Shown in pieces: positions 33,075 through 42,751 of a stretch of DNA of 64,000 nucleotides. Under the pieces are notes generated by a model. The model was not told the DNA's origin and did no database searches. It saw only the letters and a list, made by a program, of their open reading frames with translations. This DNA comes from Flavobacterium sp. LHD-85 (GTDB lineage Bacteria; Bacteroidota; Bacteroidia; Flavobacteriales; Flavobacteriaceae), in contig NZ_JAVFVR010000015.1 in assembly GCF_030929595.1 (NCBI RefSeq), forward strand, positions 62,001-126,000, given 5' to 3'. The stretch's first letter is position 1. Each line of letters starts with the position of its first letter. The position numbers and the translations under genes were made by a program.

Positions 33075-35279
33075 ATGAAATCCTTATCAGCACTTATCTT
33101 TTTTATTCTTTCTTTTTCTATTAATGCACAATCAGTAAATGGTATTGTAAATGATTCTGATGGAAAAGCATCATCAGAAGTCTTAATTCGAAATCTAAAT
33201 TCAAAAACACACGCACATACTGATGTAAATGGAAAATTTACCTTAGAAGGAACGCAGATAAATGATAGTCTGGTTATTACCAAAAAAGGATTCTCTACTC
33301 AAAAAATAAAATTGGCTTCTTTAGATTTTCTGAACATTTCATTAGAAGAAAAACCATTTTTGCTCGAAGAAGTCAAGATTGGCAATAATCTAAAATACCT
33401 GAATACCATTTCTAAAATTGATTTTGAAATTCAGCCTATTTCAAATTCTCAGGATTTACTGCGAAAAGTTCCAGGACTTTTCATTGGTCAGCATGCAGGT
33501 GGAGGAAAAGCAGAACAGATTTTTTTAAGAGGTTTTGACTGCGATCACGGAACTGATATTAATATCACTGTTGATGGAATGCCAGTAAATATGGTTTCGC
33601 ACGCACACGGACAAGGATATTCTGATCTGCATTTTGTGATTCCGGAAACAGTTGATAATATTGATTTTGATAAAGGTGCTTATTTTGCAGATAAAGGCGA
33701 TTTTACAACGGCAGGATATGTTGGTTTTAATACCAAAAACGCTTTGCAGAACAGCTCTATTTCTTTTGAGGGAGGACAGTTTGACACCTTTCGTACTGTT
33801 GCCATGTTCAATTTGCTGAATAAAGAAAATCAGTCGGCTTATTTTGCGGGAGAATACATGATGACCGATGGTTATTTTGATGCACCTCAGAATTTTAACC
33901 GAATTAATTTGTTTGGAAAATATAACGCTAAAATGGAGAATGGAGATCGTTTGGCTATTTCGGTTTCACATTTTAAAAGCCAATGGGACGCCAGCGGACA
34001 GATTCCGGACTGTGCTGTAAACGATGGAACAATTTCGCATTTCGGAGCAATCGATTCAAATGAAGGAGGAAATACAGACAGAACCAATTTCAATTTGCAG
34101 TACGATGCAAAAATTGACGAAAATACACATGTCAAAAGCAGCGCTTATTTAAGCAAGTATGATTTTGAATTGTATTCTAATTTTACTTTTTTCTTGAATG
34201 ATCCTGTAAACGGCGATCAAATCAAACAGAAAGAAAATAGAACCATTGTAGGTTTTCAGTCTGAATACGATCAGAAATTAAATGAGAAATGGCGTTTCAA
34301 ATTGGGCGCCGGACTTCGAAATGATAATAATAAAGATGTAGAGTTATCCCATACAGTAAACAGAAAAACAGTTTTAGAATATTTGAGTTTAGGTACGGTA
34401 AATCAGACTAATTTATTTACGTTTTCAAGTCTTGATTTTACAGCAGGAAAATGGTTAGTAAACGGAGGTTTACGTTTGGATTATTTCAAATTTGGTTACG
34501 AAGATCAATTGGCAGCGACTTACAGCAATCAGACGCAGACAAAAGCAATTGTGAGTCCGAAATTAAACTTTTTGTATACTCAAAATGACAAATTAAACTA
34601 TTTTCTGAAATTAGGAAAAGGATTTCATAGCAATGATACGCGTGTAGTTGTGGCTCAAAAAGGAGAAAAAATCCTTCCAGAAACCTATGGCGCAGATTTA
34701 GGAATCAATTGGAAACCATTTCCACGCATGATTATTAATTCGGCAATTTGGTATTTGTATTTAGCGCAGGAATTTGTTTATGTGGGAGACGAAGCAGTTG
34801 TTGAACCAAGCGGAAAAACAGAAAGAAAAGGTTTCGATTTTGGTTTCAGATATCAATTGACTAATTGGTTATTCTGGAATACCGATTACACCTATACGCA
34901 CGCAAGAGCAATAGATGAACCAAAAGGAAATGATTATTTGCCTTTGGCTCCGAAAAATACTTTAATGAATGGAATTTCGGTAAAAGATTTAAAAGGTTTC
35001 TCAGGAAGTATAAGAACCCGTTTCTTGGGAGACAGACCTGGAAACGAAGACAATTCGGTTATCGCAAAAGGGTATTGCATCACCGATTTTTCTGTGAATT
35101 ATCAGATTAAGAACGTGTCAATTGGGGTAAACATCGACAACATTTTCAATACAAAATGGAAAGAAACACAATTCTTAACCGAATCAAGATTGGCAAATGA
35201 AACCGATCCTGTTGAAGAAATTCATTTTACAGCAGGAACTCCGTTTAATGCGAGATTGATTTTGAAATATGCTTGGTAG
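33075..35279 (+). CDS. TonB-dependent receptor with His-rich plug
   Basis: A 734-residue outer-membrane receptor. The signal is MKSLSALIFFILSFSINAQ, followed by a carboxypeptidase-regulatory-like domain at about 20-95 that itself contains a His pair (THAHTD, 45-50). The plug is at about 105-235, with QDLLRKVPGLFIGQHAGGGKAEQIFLRGFD and a dense ligand-like stretch: Cys156, His158, His176, His178 and His186 (VSHAHGQGYSDLHF). The barrel ends LILKYAW. Clustered histidines in the plug make a metal or metal-complex cargo plausible, but this is inference. It stands alone with its own -7 element and a perfect hairpin downstream. Confidence 0.92.
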   Translation: MKSLSALIFFILSFSINAQSVNGIVNDSDGKASSEVLIRNLNSKTHAHTDVNGKFTLEGTQINDSLVITKKGFSTQKIKLASLDFLNISLEEKPFLLEEVKIGNNLKYLNTISKIDFEIQPISNSQDLLRKVPGLFIGQHAGGGKAEQIFLRGFDCDHGTDINITVDGMPVNMVSHAHGQGYSDLHFVIPETVDNIDFDKGAYFADKGDFTTAGYVGFNTKNALQNSSISFEGGQFDTFRTVAMFNLLNKENQSAYFAGEYMMTDGYFDAPQNFNRINLFGKYNAKMENGDRLAISVSHFKSQWDASGQIPDCAVNDGTISHFGAIDSNEGGNTDRTNFNLQYDAKIDENTHVKSSAYLSKYDFELYSNFTFFLNDPVNGDQIKQKENRTIVGFQSEYDQKLNEKWRFKLGAGLRNDNNKDVELSHTVNRKTVLEYLSLGTVNQTNLFTFSSLDFTAGKWLVNGGLRLDYFKFGYEDQLAATYSNQTQTKAIVSPKLNFLYTQNDKLNYFLKLGKGFHSNDTRVVVAQKGEKILPETYGADLGINWKPFPRMIINSAIWYLYLAQEFVYVGDEAVVEPSGKTERKGFDFGFRYQLTNWLFWNTDYTYTHARAIDEPKGNDYLPLAPKNTLMNGISVKDLKGFSGSIRTRFLGDRPGNEDNSVIAKGYCITDFSVNYQIKNVSIGVNIDNIFNTKWKETQFLTESRLANETDPVEEIHFTAGTPFNARLILKYAW

Positions 35280-35296
35280 AAATTAGTCAATGTGCC

Positions 35297-35357
35297 AATT
35301 AGAAAATGTGCCAATTAGATAATGCGAGAAATTATCTAATTGGCACATTTTCTAATT
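35297..35357. repeat. 27-bp perfect hairpin, AATGTGNCAATTAG family
   Basis: Arms 35297-35323 and 35331-35357 are perfect complements around the 7-nt loop GCGAGAA. It starts 18 bases after the TonB receptor stop and may end its transcript. Related hairpins lie at 38364-38432 and 48767-48875. Confidence 0.85.
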
Positions 35358-35412
35358 AGTGGTTTATTTTAAATTGAATCGAATTGAATTCTCGATATTT
35401 AATAGGGGCTAT

Positions 35413-35590
35413 CATTCCGTAGGAATGTTTCGTCGGTAGAAAAAAAATGGTGTCCAGCCCAATTTGCGTTCCGTAGGAACGTTTGATATTTTAAATGATA
35501 AAAAATTATGAAACCAACCAAATGTTCCTACGGAACGTAAAACGATTTAAAAACATATTTTTCTACCGATGAGATGTTCCTACGGAACAT
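35413..35590. repeat. Four-copy GTTCCTACGGAAC palindrome array
   Basis: Short palindromes with a TTCC-(GTA or TAC)-GGAA core occur at 35413-35427, 35467-35481, 35524-35536 and 35574-35590. The first two read CCGTAGG and the last two CCTACGG, so the array is itself a large inverted repeat, reinforced by CGGTAGAAAAA (35434) and TTTTTCTACCG (35559). No gene lies in 35280-35719. Confidence 0.75.
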
Positions 35591-35681
35591 TTTTTAAAAT
35601 CTGCAATCGGTCGAAACAACATTTTCACCGAGCAGATCGTGTGTTCTACCGATCTGAATTTTAATTGATATACTCTCGATA

Positions 35682-35689
35682 TACTTTTG
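35682..35689 (+). promoter_or_regulatory. -7 element of the CPBP protease gene
   Basis: TACTTTTG matches TAnnTTTG, with the ATG at 35720 about 30 bases downstream. This favours the ATG over an in-frame TTG at 35687, which would lie inside the promoter. A TTG at 35665 is only 14 bases upstream, shorter than usual. Confidence 0.5.
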
Positions 35690-35719
35690 ATTCAAATTAA
35701 AACCTTAAAAATCAAAATT

Positions 35720-36448
35720 ATGTCACTATTTACGCCTCTTCTTTGGATTTTGTTAATTGCTCCGCTTATTGTTATTGCGTGCTTTAAAACGGAAAAAATA
35801 AACTGGAAATATTTAGTTTTTTTCATTTTATATTTCCTTGCCGATGTTTTTTTACAGGCTTCGGGGAAACAATTAATTGATCTTGATTTAAAGTTCAATT
35901 GGTCAGGAAAAATTCTAAGCCTAATTTTAGGATTGATTATTATTTTCTCTGTTTCAAAAGAAGAAAGAATCAAAATCGGATTTACTTCTAAAACCAATTC
36001 GCCAGCAAGCTTGAAATTCGGATTACTGGTTTTCTTCGGATTTACTTTCTTCGACATTATTTTCAAACTGATTTTGTTTCCAAAGGGCAACGCCTTTGAT
36101 TTAGAAACTTTTCTTTTTCAAGCCACAATGCCTGGATTAACAGAAGAAATTCTGTTTAGAGGAATCTCTTTATGGCTTTTAGATAAGGCTTTTGCGCCAA
36201 CATGGAATTATCGCGGTATCAAATTTGGCTGGGCATTTGTTATCGTAACCGTTTTGTTTGGAGTTTCTCACGGAGCGGTTTTAGATCAAGATTTACATCT
36301 GAAATTTGATATTATTACAATGGTGTACTTAACCTTGATTTCTTCTCTAAGCGTTGGAATTTTAAGACAGTTTTCAGGAAATCTCATTTATTCTATTCTA
36401 GGGCATAATACCATTAATTTGATCAATGCCGTGATTAGAATTTTATAA
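35720..36448 (+). CDS. CPBP-family intramembrane metalloprotease
   Basis: About 242 residues with six to eight membrane helices. CPBP (Abi, Rce1-like) active-site motifs are present: Glu142-Glu143 with Arg147 in TEEILFRG, His184 in FGVSHG, and His229-Asn230 in LGHNTIN, so all catalytic residues are retained. Family members cleave prenylated or other membrane proteins, mature bacteriocins or give immunity to them. It is 49 bases upstream of a LytS/LytTR pair on the same strand. The substrate is unknown. Confidence 0.9.
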   Translation: MSLFTPLLWILLIAPLIVIACFKTEKINWKYLVFFILYFLADVFLQASGKQLIDLDLKFNWSGKILSLILGLIIIFSVSKEERIKIGFTSKTNSPASLKFGLLVFFGFTFFDIIFKLILFPKGNAFDLETFLFQATMPGLTEEILFRGISLWLLDKAFAPTWNYRGIKFGWAFVIVTVLFGVSHGAVLDQDLHLKFDIITMVYLTLISSLSVGILRQFSGNLIYSILGHNTINLINAVIRIL

Positions 36449-36497
36449 AACCTGCCAAATTAAAGTTATATTTGAAACTGCTTTACAACCGTATTAC

Positions 36498-37658
36498 ATG
36501 CCAAATACCACATCGACTTCGGGATATTTTTTAGATAAAATCGCTTCGCTGAATTTTGACGGCTTTTTCACCAAAAGAAATCGAATTTTACTGCATGTTT
36601 TCATGTGGTTCGGATTCTCTGTTTTATTGTTTTTAAGTTATGTAATTGGCTATCATCTCGTTTATTTTGATGCTGTTTTACTGACTATCAGAATGGCTTT
36701 GGTCAATATTATTGTCTTTTATATGCTGTTTTATTTGTTGCTTCCAAAGATTTTCTCAGGAAGCAAAACTCGAATTATAGTACTGTTAGTATTGGTTTTT
36801 CCGCTTTCGATTTTTGTTTGGATGGCTTCAACGTACTTTATTTCGCTTTTATATTATACTTTAGGTCTTGAAGTTGATTTCGGAGAATTAAAAGGCGTGA
36901 TCAAAATGAGCGCAGAACAACGTTTTCTGGAAGCAGTTTCGCCAAAAAGAATGCTTTCGCAGACTATAATTATCATTTCGTTGCTTTCGCCTTTTTGCTT
37001 TGCTAAAATATTGGTCGAAATCACGAAATTGTACAACAAGAAATTTCAAATTGAAAGAGAGAAAACAGCTTTAGAAATTCAGAATATTCAAATTGAAAAA
37101 GACTTTTTGAAGGCTCAGTTGAATCCACATTTTTTATTTAATACCTTGAATAATTTGTACGGACTGACGGTTAGAAAAGACAATCTGGCTCCTGAAGTCA
37201 TTTTGAATCTTTCAGATATTATGAGCTATACGCTTTATGAGTCGAATACTGAAATTGTCCGTCTGGAAAAAGAATTGGATTTTATTAAAAATTATATCGC
37301 TTTAGAAAAAATGCGTTATGCCGAAGATGCCAATATTCAAGTTACTAGTGAAGGACAAACCGCAGGACTTTTTGTTGCACCGCTTCTGACATTTACTTTT
37401 ATAGAAAATGCTTTTAAATACGGTTTAAAAAGCCAAAATGCCTTTATAAAACTCAACATTAAGATTGAAAGCAATACTTTTTGGTTTAGTTTAGAAAACG
37501 ATTTGGAAGAAACGGCAAACGATTCTGATTTTGGCGGAATTGGAGTAGAGAATGCTCGTAAACGCTTAGAATTGCTATATCCTGATCAGTATGAATTAGA
37601 AATTAAAAGACTGGAAAATTCGTTTAAAGTCGATTTAAAAATAGTTTTAAGAAGATAA
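36498..37658 (+). CDS. LytS-like sensor histidine kinase (His_kinase/PF06580 type)
   Basis: A 386-residue inner-membrane kinase. Four hydrophobic helices at about 30-175 form the sensor, with no extra soluble input domain. A linker coiled coil (KFQIEREKTALEIQNIQIEKDFL) leads to LKAQLNPHFLFNTLNNLYGL with the phospho-acceptor His near residue 210, then an ATPase domain (VAPLLTFTFIENAFKYGL; GGIGVENARKRLELLYP). Its stop codon shares a base with the following regulator start (TAATG), so the two are translationally coupled partners. Confidence 0.94.
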   Translation: MPNTTSTSGYFLDKIASLNFDGFFTKRNRILLHVFMWFGFSVLLFLSYVIGYHLVYFDAVLLTIRMALVNIIVFYMLFYLLLPKIFSGSKTRIIVLLVLVFPLSIFVWMASTYFISLLYYTLGLEVDFGELKGVIKMSAEQRFLEAVSPKRMLSQTIIIISLLSPFCFAKILVEITKLYNKKFQIEREKTALEIQNIQIEKDFLKAQLNPHFLFNTLNNLYGLTVRKDNLAPEVILNLSDIMSYTLYESNTEIVRLEKELDFIKNYIALEKMRYAEDANIQVTSEGQTAGLFVAPLLTFTFIENAFKYGLKSQNAFIKLNIKIESNTFWFSLENDLEETANDSDFGGIGVENARKRLELLYPDQYELEIKRLENSFKVDLKIVLRR

Positions 37659-38365
37659 TGGAAAAACTAAAATGCATTGTTGTTGACGACGAGCCAATTG
37701 CAAGAGATATTATCGAATCTTTTATTGCTGAAATTCCGTTTTTGGAACTGAAAGCTTCGTTTGGAGAAGCGTCTAAAGCGTTATTGTTTCTGCAGGAAAA
37801 CGAAATTGATATTATTTTCAGCGATATTGAAATGCCTAAATTTAATGGTTTAGAATTGGCGCAATCGCTTACGAATGCTCCAGTTATTATTTTCATCACG
37901 GCACACCGTAATTTTGCTCTAGAAGGATTTGAAACGGGAGCTGCAGATTATCTCTTAAAACCTGTTCGTTTTGATCGGTTCCTAAAAGCGGTGAATCGTG
38001 CTAAAGAATATCTTTCGTTGAAGAAAACAACTTCAGTTCATCAAATTAATTCAGATCGCATTTTTATTAAATCGGAAGGAAAACTGATTAAGATTCTTTT
38101 GAGTGAAATACTTTATGTGGAGGCGCAGGGAGATTATCTAAAATTCGTCATAAATGGCGGATCGTACACGACTTTAGGAACTTTAAAGTCAATGGAAGAA
38201 GTGCTGAAACTCCCAATGTTCTTTCGCGTTCAGCGTTCTTTTATTCTAAATCTCGAAGCTGTGAGAAGTCTTAACGGAAATATGGTCGAATTGATTGATG
38301 GGAAAACCATTTCTGCAGCTTTGAATAAAAAAGATGAACTGTATTCGTCGCTTGGAATTCGATAA
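37658..38365 (+). CDS. LytTR-family response regulator
   Basis: A 235-residue DNA-binding regulator. The receiver domain (1-120) has the acidic pair DDE at 10-12 and phospho-acceptor Asp56 in FSDIEMP, with Lys in LLKPVRFDRF. The LytTR domain (about 135-235) has FIKSEGKLIKILLSEILYVEAQGDYLKF and FFRVQRSFILNLEAV. It acts with the adjacent kinase. The target is not shown by the sequence, but the CPBP protease gene just upstream is a natural candidate. Confidence 0.94.
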   Translation: MEKLKCIVVDDEPIARDIIESFIAEIPFLELKASFGEASKALLFLQENEIDIIFSDIEMPKFNGLELAQSLTNAPVIIFITAHRNFALEGFETGAADYLLKPVRFDRFLKAVNRAKEYLSLKKTTSVHQINSDRIFIKSEGKLIKILLSEILYVEAQGDYLKFVINGGSYTTLGTLKSMEEVLKLPMFFRVQRSFILNLEAVRSLNGNMVELIDGKTISAALNKKDELYSSLGIR

Positions 38366-38432
38366 TGTGTCAATTAGAAAATTAGAAAATTAGAAAATGT
38401 GAGTAATTGACTAATTTTCTAATTGACACATT
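38364..38432. terminator. Bidirectional hairpin between convergent genes
   Basis: 22-bp arms (38364-38385 and 38411-38432) are perfect complements with a 25-base AT-rich interior. The left arm begins at the regulator stop, and the right ends 6 bases before the convergent regulator gene. It belongs to the AATGTGTCAATTAG family and is probably a terminator for both directions. Confidence 0.65.
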
Positions 38433-38438
38433 GCCACA

Positions 38439-41400
38439 TTACTTATTCGCATTGATGTAATCCGTTGGTGACATATTAAAATGTTTCTGGAAATTTCTAC
38501 CAAAGCTTGTTTGCGATTTGTAGCCGACCATTTCTGCGATTTCGTACATTTTATAGTTTTCGTTTAGCAGTAATTCCGCGGCTCTTTTTAATCGTACGAT
38601 ATTAATCAGTTCGTTTGGACTCAAGTTTGTGATGTCTTTAATTTTTCGATATAAAGTTGAACGGCTCATATTCATGATTTCGGCGAGTGATTCTACACTC
38701 AAATCCTGATCGGTGATGTTTTTAAGAATTTCATCGTCGAGTTTTTTCAGGAACTTTTCGTCGGTTTTATTGTGGGCAATGCTTTTAATATGCGAAAGGG
38801 GAGAACTCGCATAATAATTCATGATTTGTCTTCGGTTTTCAATCAGATTATTGGCTTGTACTTTCAGATAATCCATAGAAAAAGGTTTTGCCACATAAGC
38901 GTCTGCACCAACTTCAAGTCCGTCGATTTGTGATTTCAGCGAGTTTTTGGCCGTCAATAGAATCACTGGAATATGACTTGTTTCCAGATTCGTTTTAATC
39001 TTTTTGCACATTGTAAATCCGTCCATAACAGGCATGGTTACGTCTGAAATTACCAATTGGATGTTTTCGTTATGAATAATTTTAATGGCTTCCTCACCAT
39101 TTTCGGCTTTTAGAACAGTATAAATTCCAGTCAATTCTGTTGTAATAAAACTCAAAAGATCTTCATTGTCCTCAACAACTAAAACTTGTGCTTTTTCATT
39201 TTTGATTTCAACAACTTCTTTTGGCAATTCGCTTTCCGTCTGTTCTTTTTCAGAATCGGCATAAAGCATAAATTCTTCTTCTTGATGTAGCGGAACCATC
39301 AATTCGAAAATATTAAAATTCGCATCTTCAATCAATTCTAAACTTCCGTTGTGCAATTGCGCTAGAGAATGCGCTAACGAAAGTCCGATGCCGGTTCCTG
39401 AAGCCGTACTGCTATCATCAACTCTAAAAAACGGTTCGAAAATCTTATCTTTTAAATGAATCGGAATCATATTTCCGTCATTTTTCACAATCAGATGCAG
39501 TTTTTTTTCATCTCTGAACAATGAAATAGAGACTTTTTTATTCGAATATTTAATAGCGTTGTTGATCAAATTGCTCAAAATCTTTTTGAAAGCTTCTTTG
39601 TCGACAAAAGCATGAATGTCTTTTTCTCCTAATTCCAAGTCAAATTCCAGTTCACGTTCTTCAATTAATTGGCTGAATCTTAAATGAAAATTTCGAACCA
39701 TTGAAGAAATATTCGCTTCGACGAAAGTCAATTTCAAACCGCCAATTTCCGATTTTCTAAAATCGAGCAATTCATTGACCAATTTTAATAAACGCGAAGT
39801 ATTTTTCTTCATAATCGAAAGATGCTGAGGCACTTCTTCCGATTCGTATTTCATGCCTAAAAGCTTTTCCAGCGGACCTTTAATAAGCGTTAAAGGCGTT
39901 CTAATTTCATGCGCGACATTCGTAAAAAAATCAATTTTTGCCTGATAGATTTCTTTCTCTTTTTCGTCGTTTAAATGTTTTATTTTACGGTTATTCTTAA
40001 TTTGAGTCAGATTTTGAGAATATCTGATAATATAATACAATCCGGCGCAGAACAATAGAAAATACAATATATACGCATAACTGCTGGCATAAAACGGAGG
40101 CAGAATGGTAATTTTGAGTTTTACTTCTTTACTCCAAACCCCAAAACTATTCAAGGATTTTACTTTAAAAACATAATCGCCAGGCGCGAGTTCGGTAAAG
40201 AAAACTTTGTTGTTTCGTCCTAAATAAACCCAATCCTTGTTTACGTTTTCGAGCTGAAACCAATATTCGGTCAATTCTGGCGCGGTATAGTTTAAAGAAG
40301 CAAACTCCAAATTAAAAGTTGACTGATTGTTGTTGAGTTCCAATTCGTCCAAAAACGAAATAGATTGCGAAATGGGCGAGTCGGGGCTGTTAACCTCAAT
40401 ATCTTTATTGTTAATTTGAAGATTGGTAATGTAAATAAAAGGCGTGTATTTGTTTTTGCTGAAATGCTTCGGATTAAAACTGATCATTCCGTTTAAATTT
40501 CCAAAATACATATCGCCGTTTGCATCTTTAAAAGCCGAATTGTAATTGAACTGATCGCTCAATAATCCGTTTGCGGTGGTGAAAATCTTGATGGTTTTAT
40601 GATCTGGACCAAATTTCACCAAACCTTTAGAAGTTGTCAGCCAGAGATTTCTAGAATCATCTTCCAAAATAGAGTAGAAGACATTGCTCGGCATTCCATT
40701 TTTGGTTGTGAATTTGGTAAAAGTGTGGTTTTGTCTGTTTACGAGATTCAATCCGTTTTCGGTGGCAATCCATAGGTTTTTAGAACTGTCTTCAAAAATG
40801 GCGTTGATTGTATTATTGCTTATTCCGTTCGGATTTTTATAATCATACGTAAAAACCTCTTTTTTCTTCGTTTTCGGATTGTAAAATAGCAATCCGTCGC
40901 GATAACTTCCTGCCCAGAAATTTCCGTTGCTGTCTTCCTTCATATTCGTATAATGATACGTTTCTGGAAAGAATTTCAAGATTTCAAAATTATCCGCCTG
41001 TTCATTATAGCGATAAAGTCCCGATGTTGTTACCACGATCAAATCGTTATTTTTCATTTCATAAAAAGAAAAAATGAAGTTGCTGTGCAGTCCGCTTCGG
41101 CCGTCATTGGCGCTGTAATGTTTGATAACTGTGCCAGAATTTCTGTCTAAAACATCCAAACCATGCTCAAAAGTTCCTACCCAGATTTTGTCTTTTCGAG
41201 GCATTAAAGCATGAATGTTATAATAGGAAACAGGATAAGACGTAAATTTTTGTGTCTTAGGATTAAAATGATTTACTCCCGCATCTTCGGTTCCGATCCA
41301 TAAATTGCCCTGATCGTCTTTATGGATTTCTCGAACTGCGCTTCCACTAATGGAGTTTTGATTGTTCTTCGGAAAGTACTTTTTAAACTGCGTATATTGT

Positions 41401-42368
41401 TTCTGATGGTAATTGACACCGCCAAAATATGTTCCAATCCAGATTCCGTTTTCTTTATCAATTGTAATTGAATAAGCTGCATTATCTGAAATGGCATACG
41501 GATCGTTATAGTTTTTCTTAAGATTTACAGCGGTTTTAGTTTTAAGATTATAAACATAAACGCCAGATTCACTAGCAATCCAAAGTTCATCGTTTCCTTT
41601 TTTTCTGAATTGACGAACGAAAACGGGTTCTTTGATCCCGAATTTAAGTTCGCTTGTCGTTTTGTCTTTTCTATTATATAGGAGTACGCCGTGGTCTTGT
41701 GTGCCGATTACAATGTTTTCAGAATCGACCGCATAAATCACGGTGATTCTAAAATTGGCTTTATTCGCTGGCGGATTTAACGGAATGTTTTCAAAAGAAA
41801 GATTTTCCTCAGAGTAATGATAGATTTTATTGAGAGAAGAAGCCCAAATTTCTCCTTTATAATCTTTCGTAATCGAGGTCGTAATAAAATATTTGTTCGG
41901 GTTAAAAGTGGTCGTTTCCTTCTTTTTTGGTGCATACTTATACAAAATGTTGCCAGAAATAAACCAAATGTTGTCTTTTTGGTCGTGATTGATGTCGTTG
42001 ATGCGGTCATTGATCGCTTCATTCAAAATCGTAAAACGATCCAGCTTTTTATCATAATGATACAAACCTTTGTCTGTCCCGACCCAAATAGTGCCATTAT
42101 GCTCGTGAAGCGACTGTATATAATTGCTTCCTAAACTATGTACAGGATCTCCGTTGCTCCTATAGGTTTTAAAACGATAGCCATCAAAACGGTTTAGACC
42201 ATCTTTGGTTCCAAACCACATAAAACCATCATTATCCTGAATGGAGGTTAAAACGGTATTGTTAGAAAGTCCTTCTTCAACCTGATAATGTTTAAAATAA
42301 TAGTCTTGCGCATTCGAAAAATTTATCGAAAAAAGGCTGAAACATAAGAAAAGAAAGAATTTACGCAT
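38439..42368 (-). CDS. Hybrid two-component system (HTCS) sensor/regulator of the PUL
   Basis: A 1309-residue one-polypeptide regulator. A signal sequence (MRKFFLFLCFSLFSINFSNAQ) precedes about 14 Reg_prop propeller repeats (GFMWFGTKDGLNRFDGYRF, GTIWVGTDKGL, NLWIATENGLNLV and so on) and a Y_Y_Y domain ending near residue 755. A membrane helix lies at about 762-784. HisKA has NVAHEIRTPLTLIKGPLEKLL with His near 819, followed by HATPase (GTGIGLSLAHSLAQLHNGS). A receiver follows (VLVVEDNEDLL, phospho-Asp near 1107 in ISDVTMPVMDG), then a C-terminal AraC HTH (LSVESLAEIMNMSRSTLYRKI, MYEIAEMVGYKSQTSFGRNFQKHF). It binds a breakdown glycan in the periplasm and activates the divergent PUL. Confidence 0.96.
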   Translation of the reverse strand: MRKFFLFLCFSLFSINFSNAQDYYFKHYQVEEGLSNNTVLTSIQDNDGFMWFGTKDGLNRFDGYRFKTYRSNGDPVHSLGSNYIQSLHEHNGTIWVGTDKGLYHYDKKLDRFTILNEAINDRINDINHDQKDNIWFISGNILYKYAPKKKETTTFNPNKYFITTSITKDYKGEIWASSLNKIYHYSEENLSFENIPLNPPANKANFRITVIYAVDSENIVIGTQDHGVLLYNRKDKTTSELKFGIKEPVFVRQFRKKGNDELWIASESGVYVYNLKTKTAVNLKKNYNDPYAISDNAAYSITIDKENGIWIGTYFGGVNYHQKQYTQFKKYFPKNNQNSISGSAVREIHKDDQGNLWIGTEDAGVNHFNPKTQKFTSYPVSYYNIHALMPRKDKIWVGTFEHGLDVLDRNSGTVIKHYSANDGRSGLHSNFIFSFYEMKNNDLIVVTTSGLYRYNEQADNFEILKFFPETYHYTNMKEDSNGNFWAGSYRDGLLFYNPKTKKKEVFTYDYKNPNGISNNTINAIFEDSSKNLWIATENGLNLVNRQNHTFTKFTTKNGMPSNVFYSILEDDSRNLWLTTSKGLVKFGPDHKTIKIFTTANGLLSDQFNYNSAFKDANGDMYFGNLNGMISFNPKHFSKNKYTPFIYITNLQINNKDIEVNSPDSPISQSISFLDELELNNNQSTFNLEFASLNYTAPELTEYWFQLENVNKDWVYLGRNNKVFFTELAPGDYVFKVKSLNSFGVWSKEVKLKITILPPFYASSYAYILYFLLFCAGLYYIIRYSQNLTQIKNNRKIKHLNDEKEKEIYQAKIDFFTNVAHEIRTPLTLIKGPLEKLLGMKYESEEVPQHLSIMKKNTSRLLKLVNELLDFRKSEIGGLKLTFVEANISSMVRNFHLRFSQLIEERELEFDLELGEKDIHAFVDKEAFKKILSNLINNAIKYSNKKVSISLFRDEKKLHLIVKNDGNMIPIHLKDKIFEPFFRVDDSSTASGTGIGLSLAHSLAQLHNGSLELIEDANFNIFELMVPLHQEEEFMLYADSEKEQTESELPKEVVEIKNEKAQVLVVEDNEDLLSFITTELTGIYTVLKAENGEEAIKIIHNENIQLVISDVTMPVMDGFTMCKKIKTNLETSHIPVILLTAKNSLKSQIDGLEVGADAYVAKPFSMDYLKVQANNLIENRRQIMNYYASSPLSHIKSIAHNKTDEKFLKKLDDEILKNITDQDLSVESLAEIMNMSRSTLYRKIKDITNLSPNELINIVRLKRAAELLLNENYKMYEIAEMVGYKSQTSFGRNFQKHFNMSPTDYINANK

Positions 42369-42599
42369 AGGGCTGTTTTTTAGGCTAAAATCAATATTTC
42401 TGCAAATCGTCTCAATATTCTACAAAATGTTGCAGCTGAATGAAAATGATCTGTTTTTAATACAATTTGAATCATTTGAGAGAGATATTGACACAAATGA
42501 AGCATTTTATTTTGAATAAAAAGCGCCTAATTTGAATTTTCAAATAAATGATATTGATAAAATTTTAAGGTTAAAAATATACTATCAATAAAATAAAGT

Positions 42600-42627
42600 T
42601 TGAAAAATCTAACCATTAATAATTTTG
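42600..42627 (+). promoter_or_regulatory. PUL promoter ahead of susC
   Basis: TTG at 42600-42602 and TAATTTTG at 42620-42627 are 17 bases apart, matching TTG-N(17-23)-TAnnTTTG. This predicts a leader of about 115 bases before the ATG at 42752. The HTCS target site should lie in the 230 bp between 42369 and 42599, but I could not pick out a convincing repeat there. The remainder of this 383-bp gap holds no gene. Confidence 0.6.
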
Positions 42628-42751
42628 AAACAAAATGAACAATTTATTACAACCAAAGAATATTAGTTCTTTTTTTGTCCGCATTCCAGACGATTAAAAA
42701 AGAGCCATATTTCATTAAACCAAACCACAAAAAGAAATAAAACTATCTAAA

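Noticed and set aside
35413..35590. A CRISPR or tRNA-like structure in the TTCC/GGAA array
   Set aside because: Only four short palindromes with spacings of about 38-54 bp in mixed orientation and no cloverleaf.
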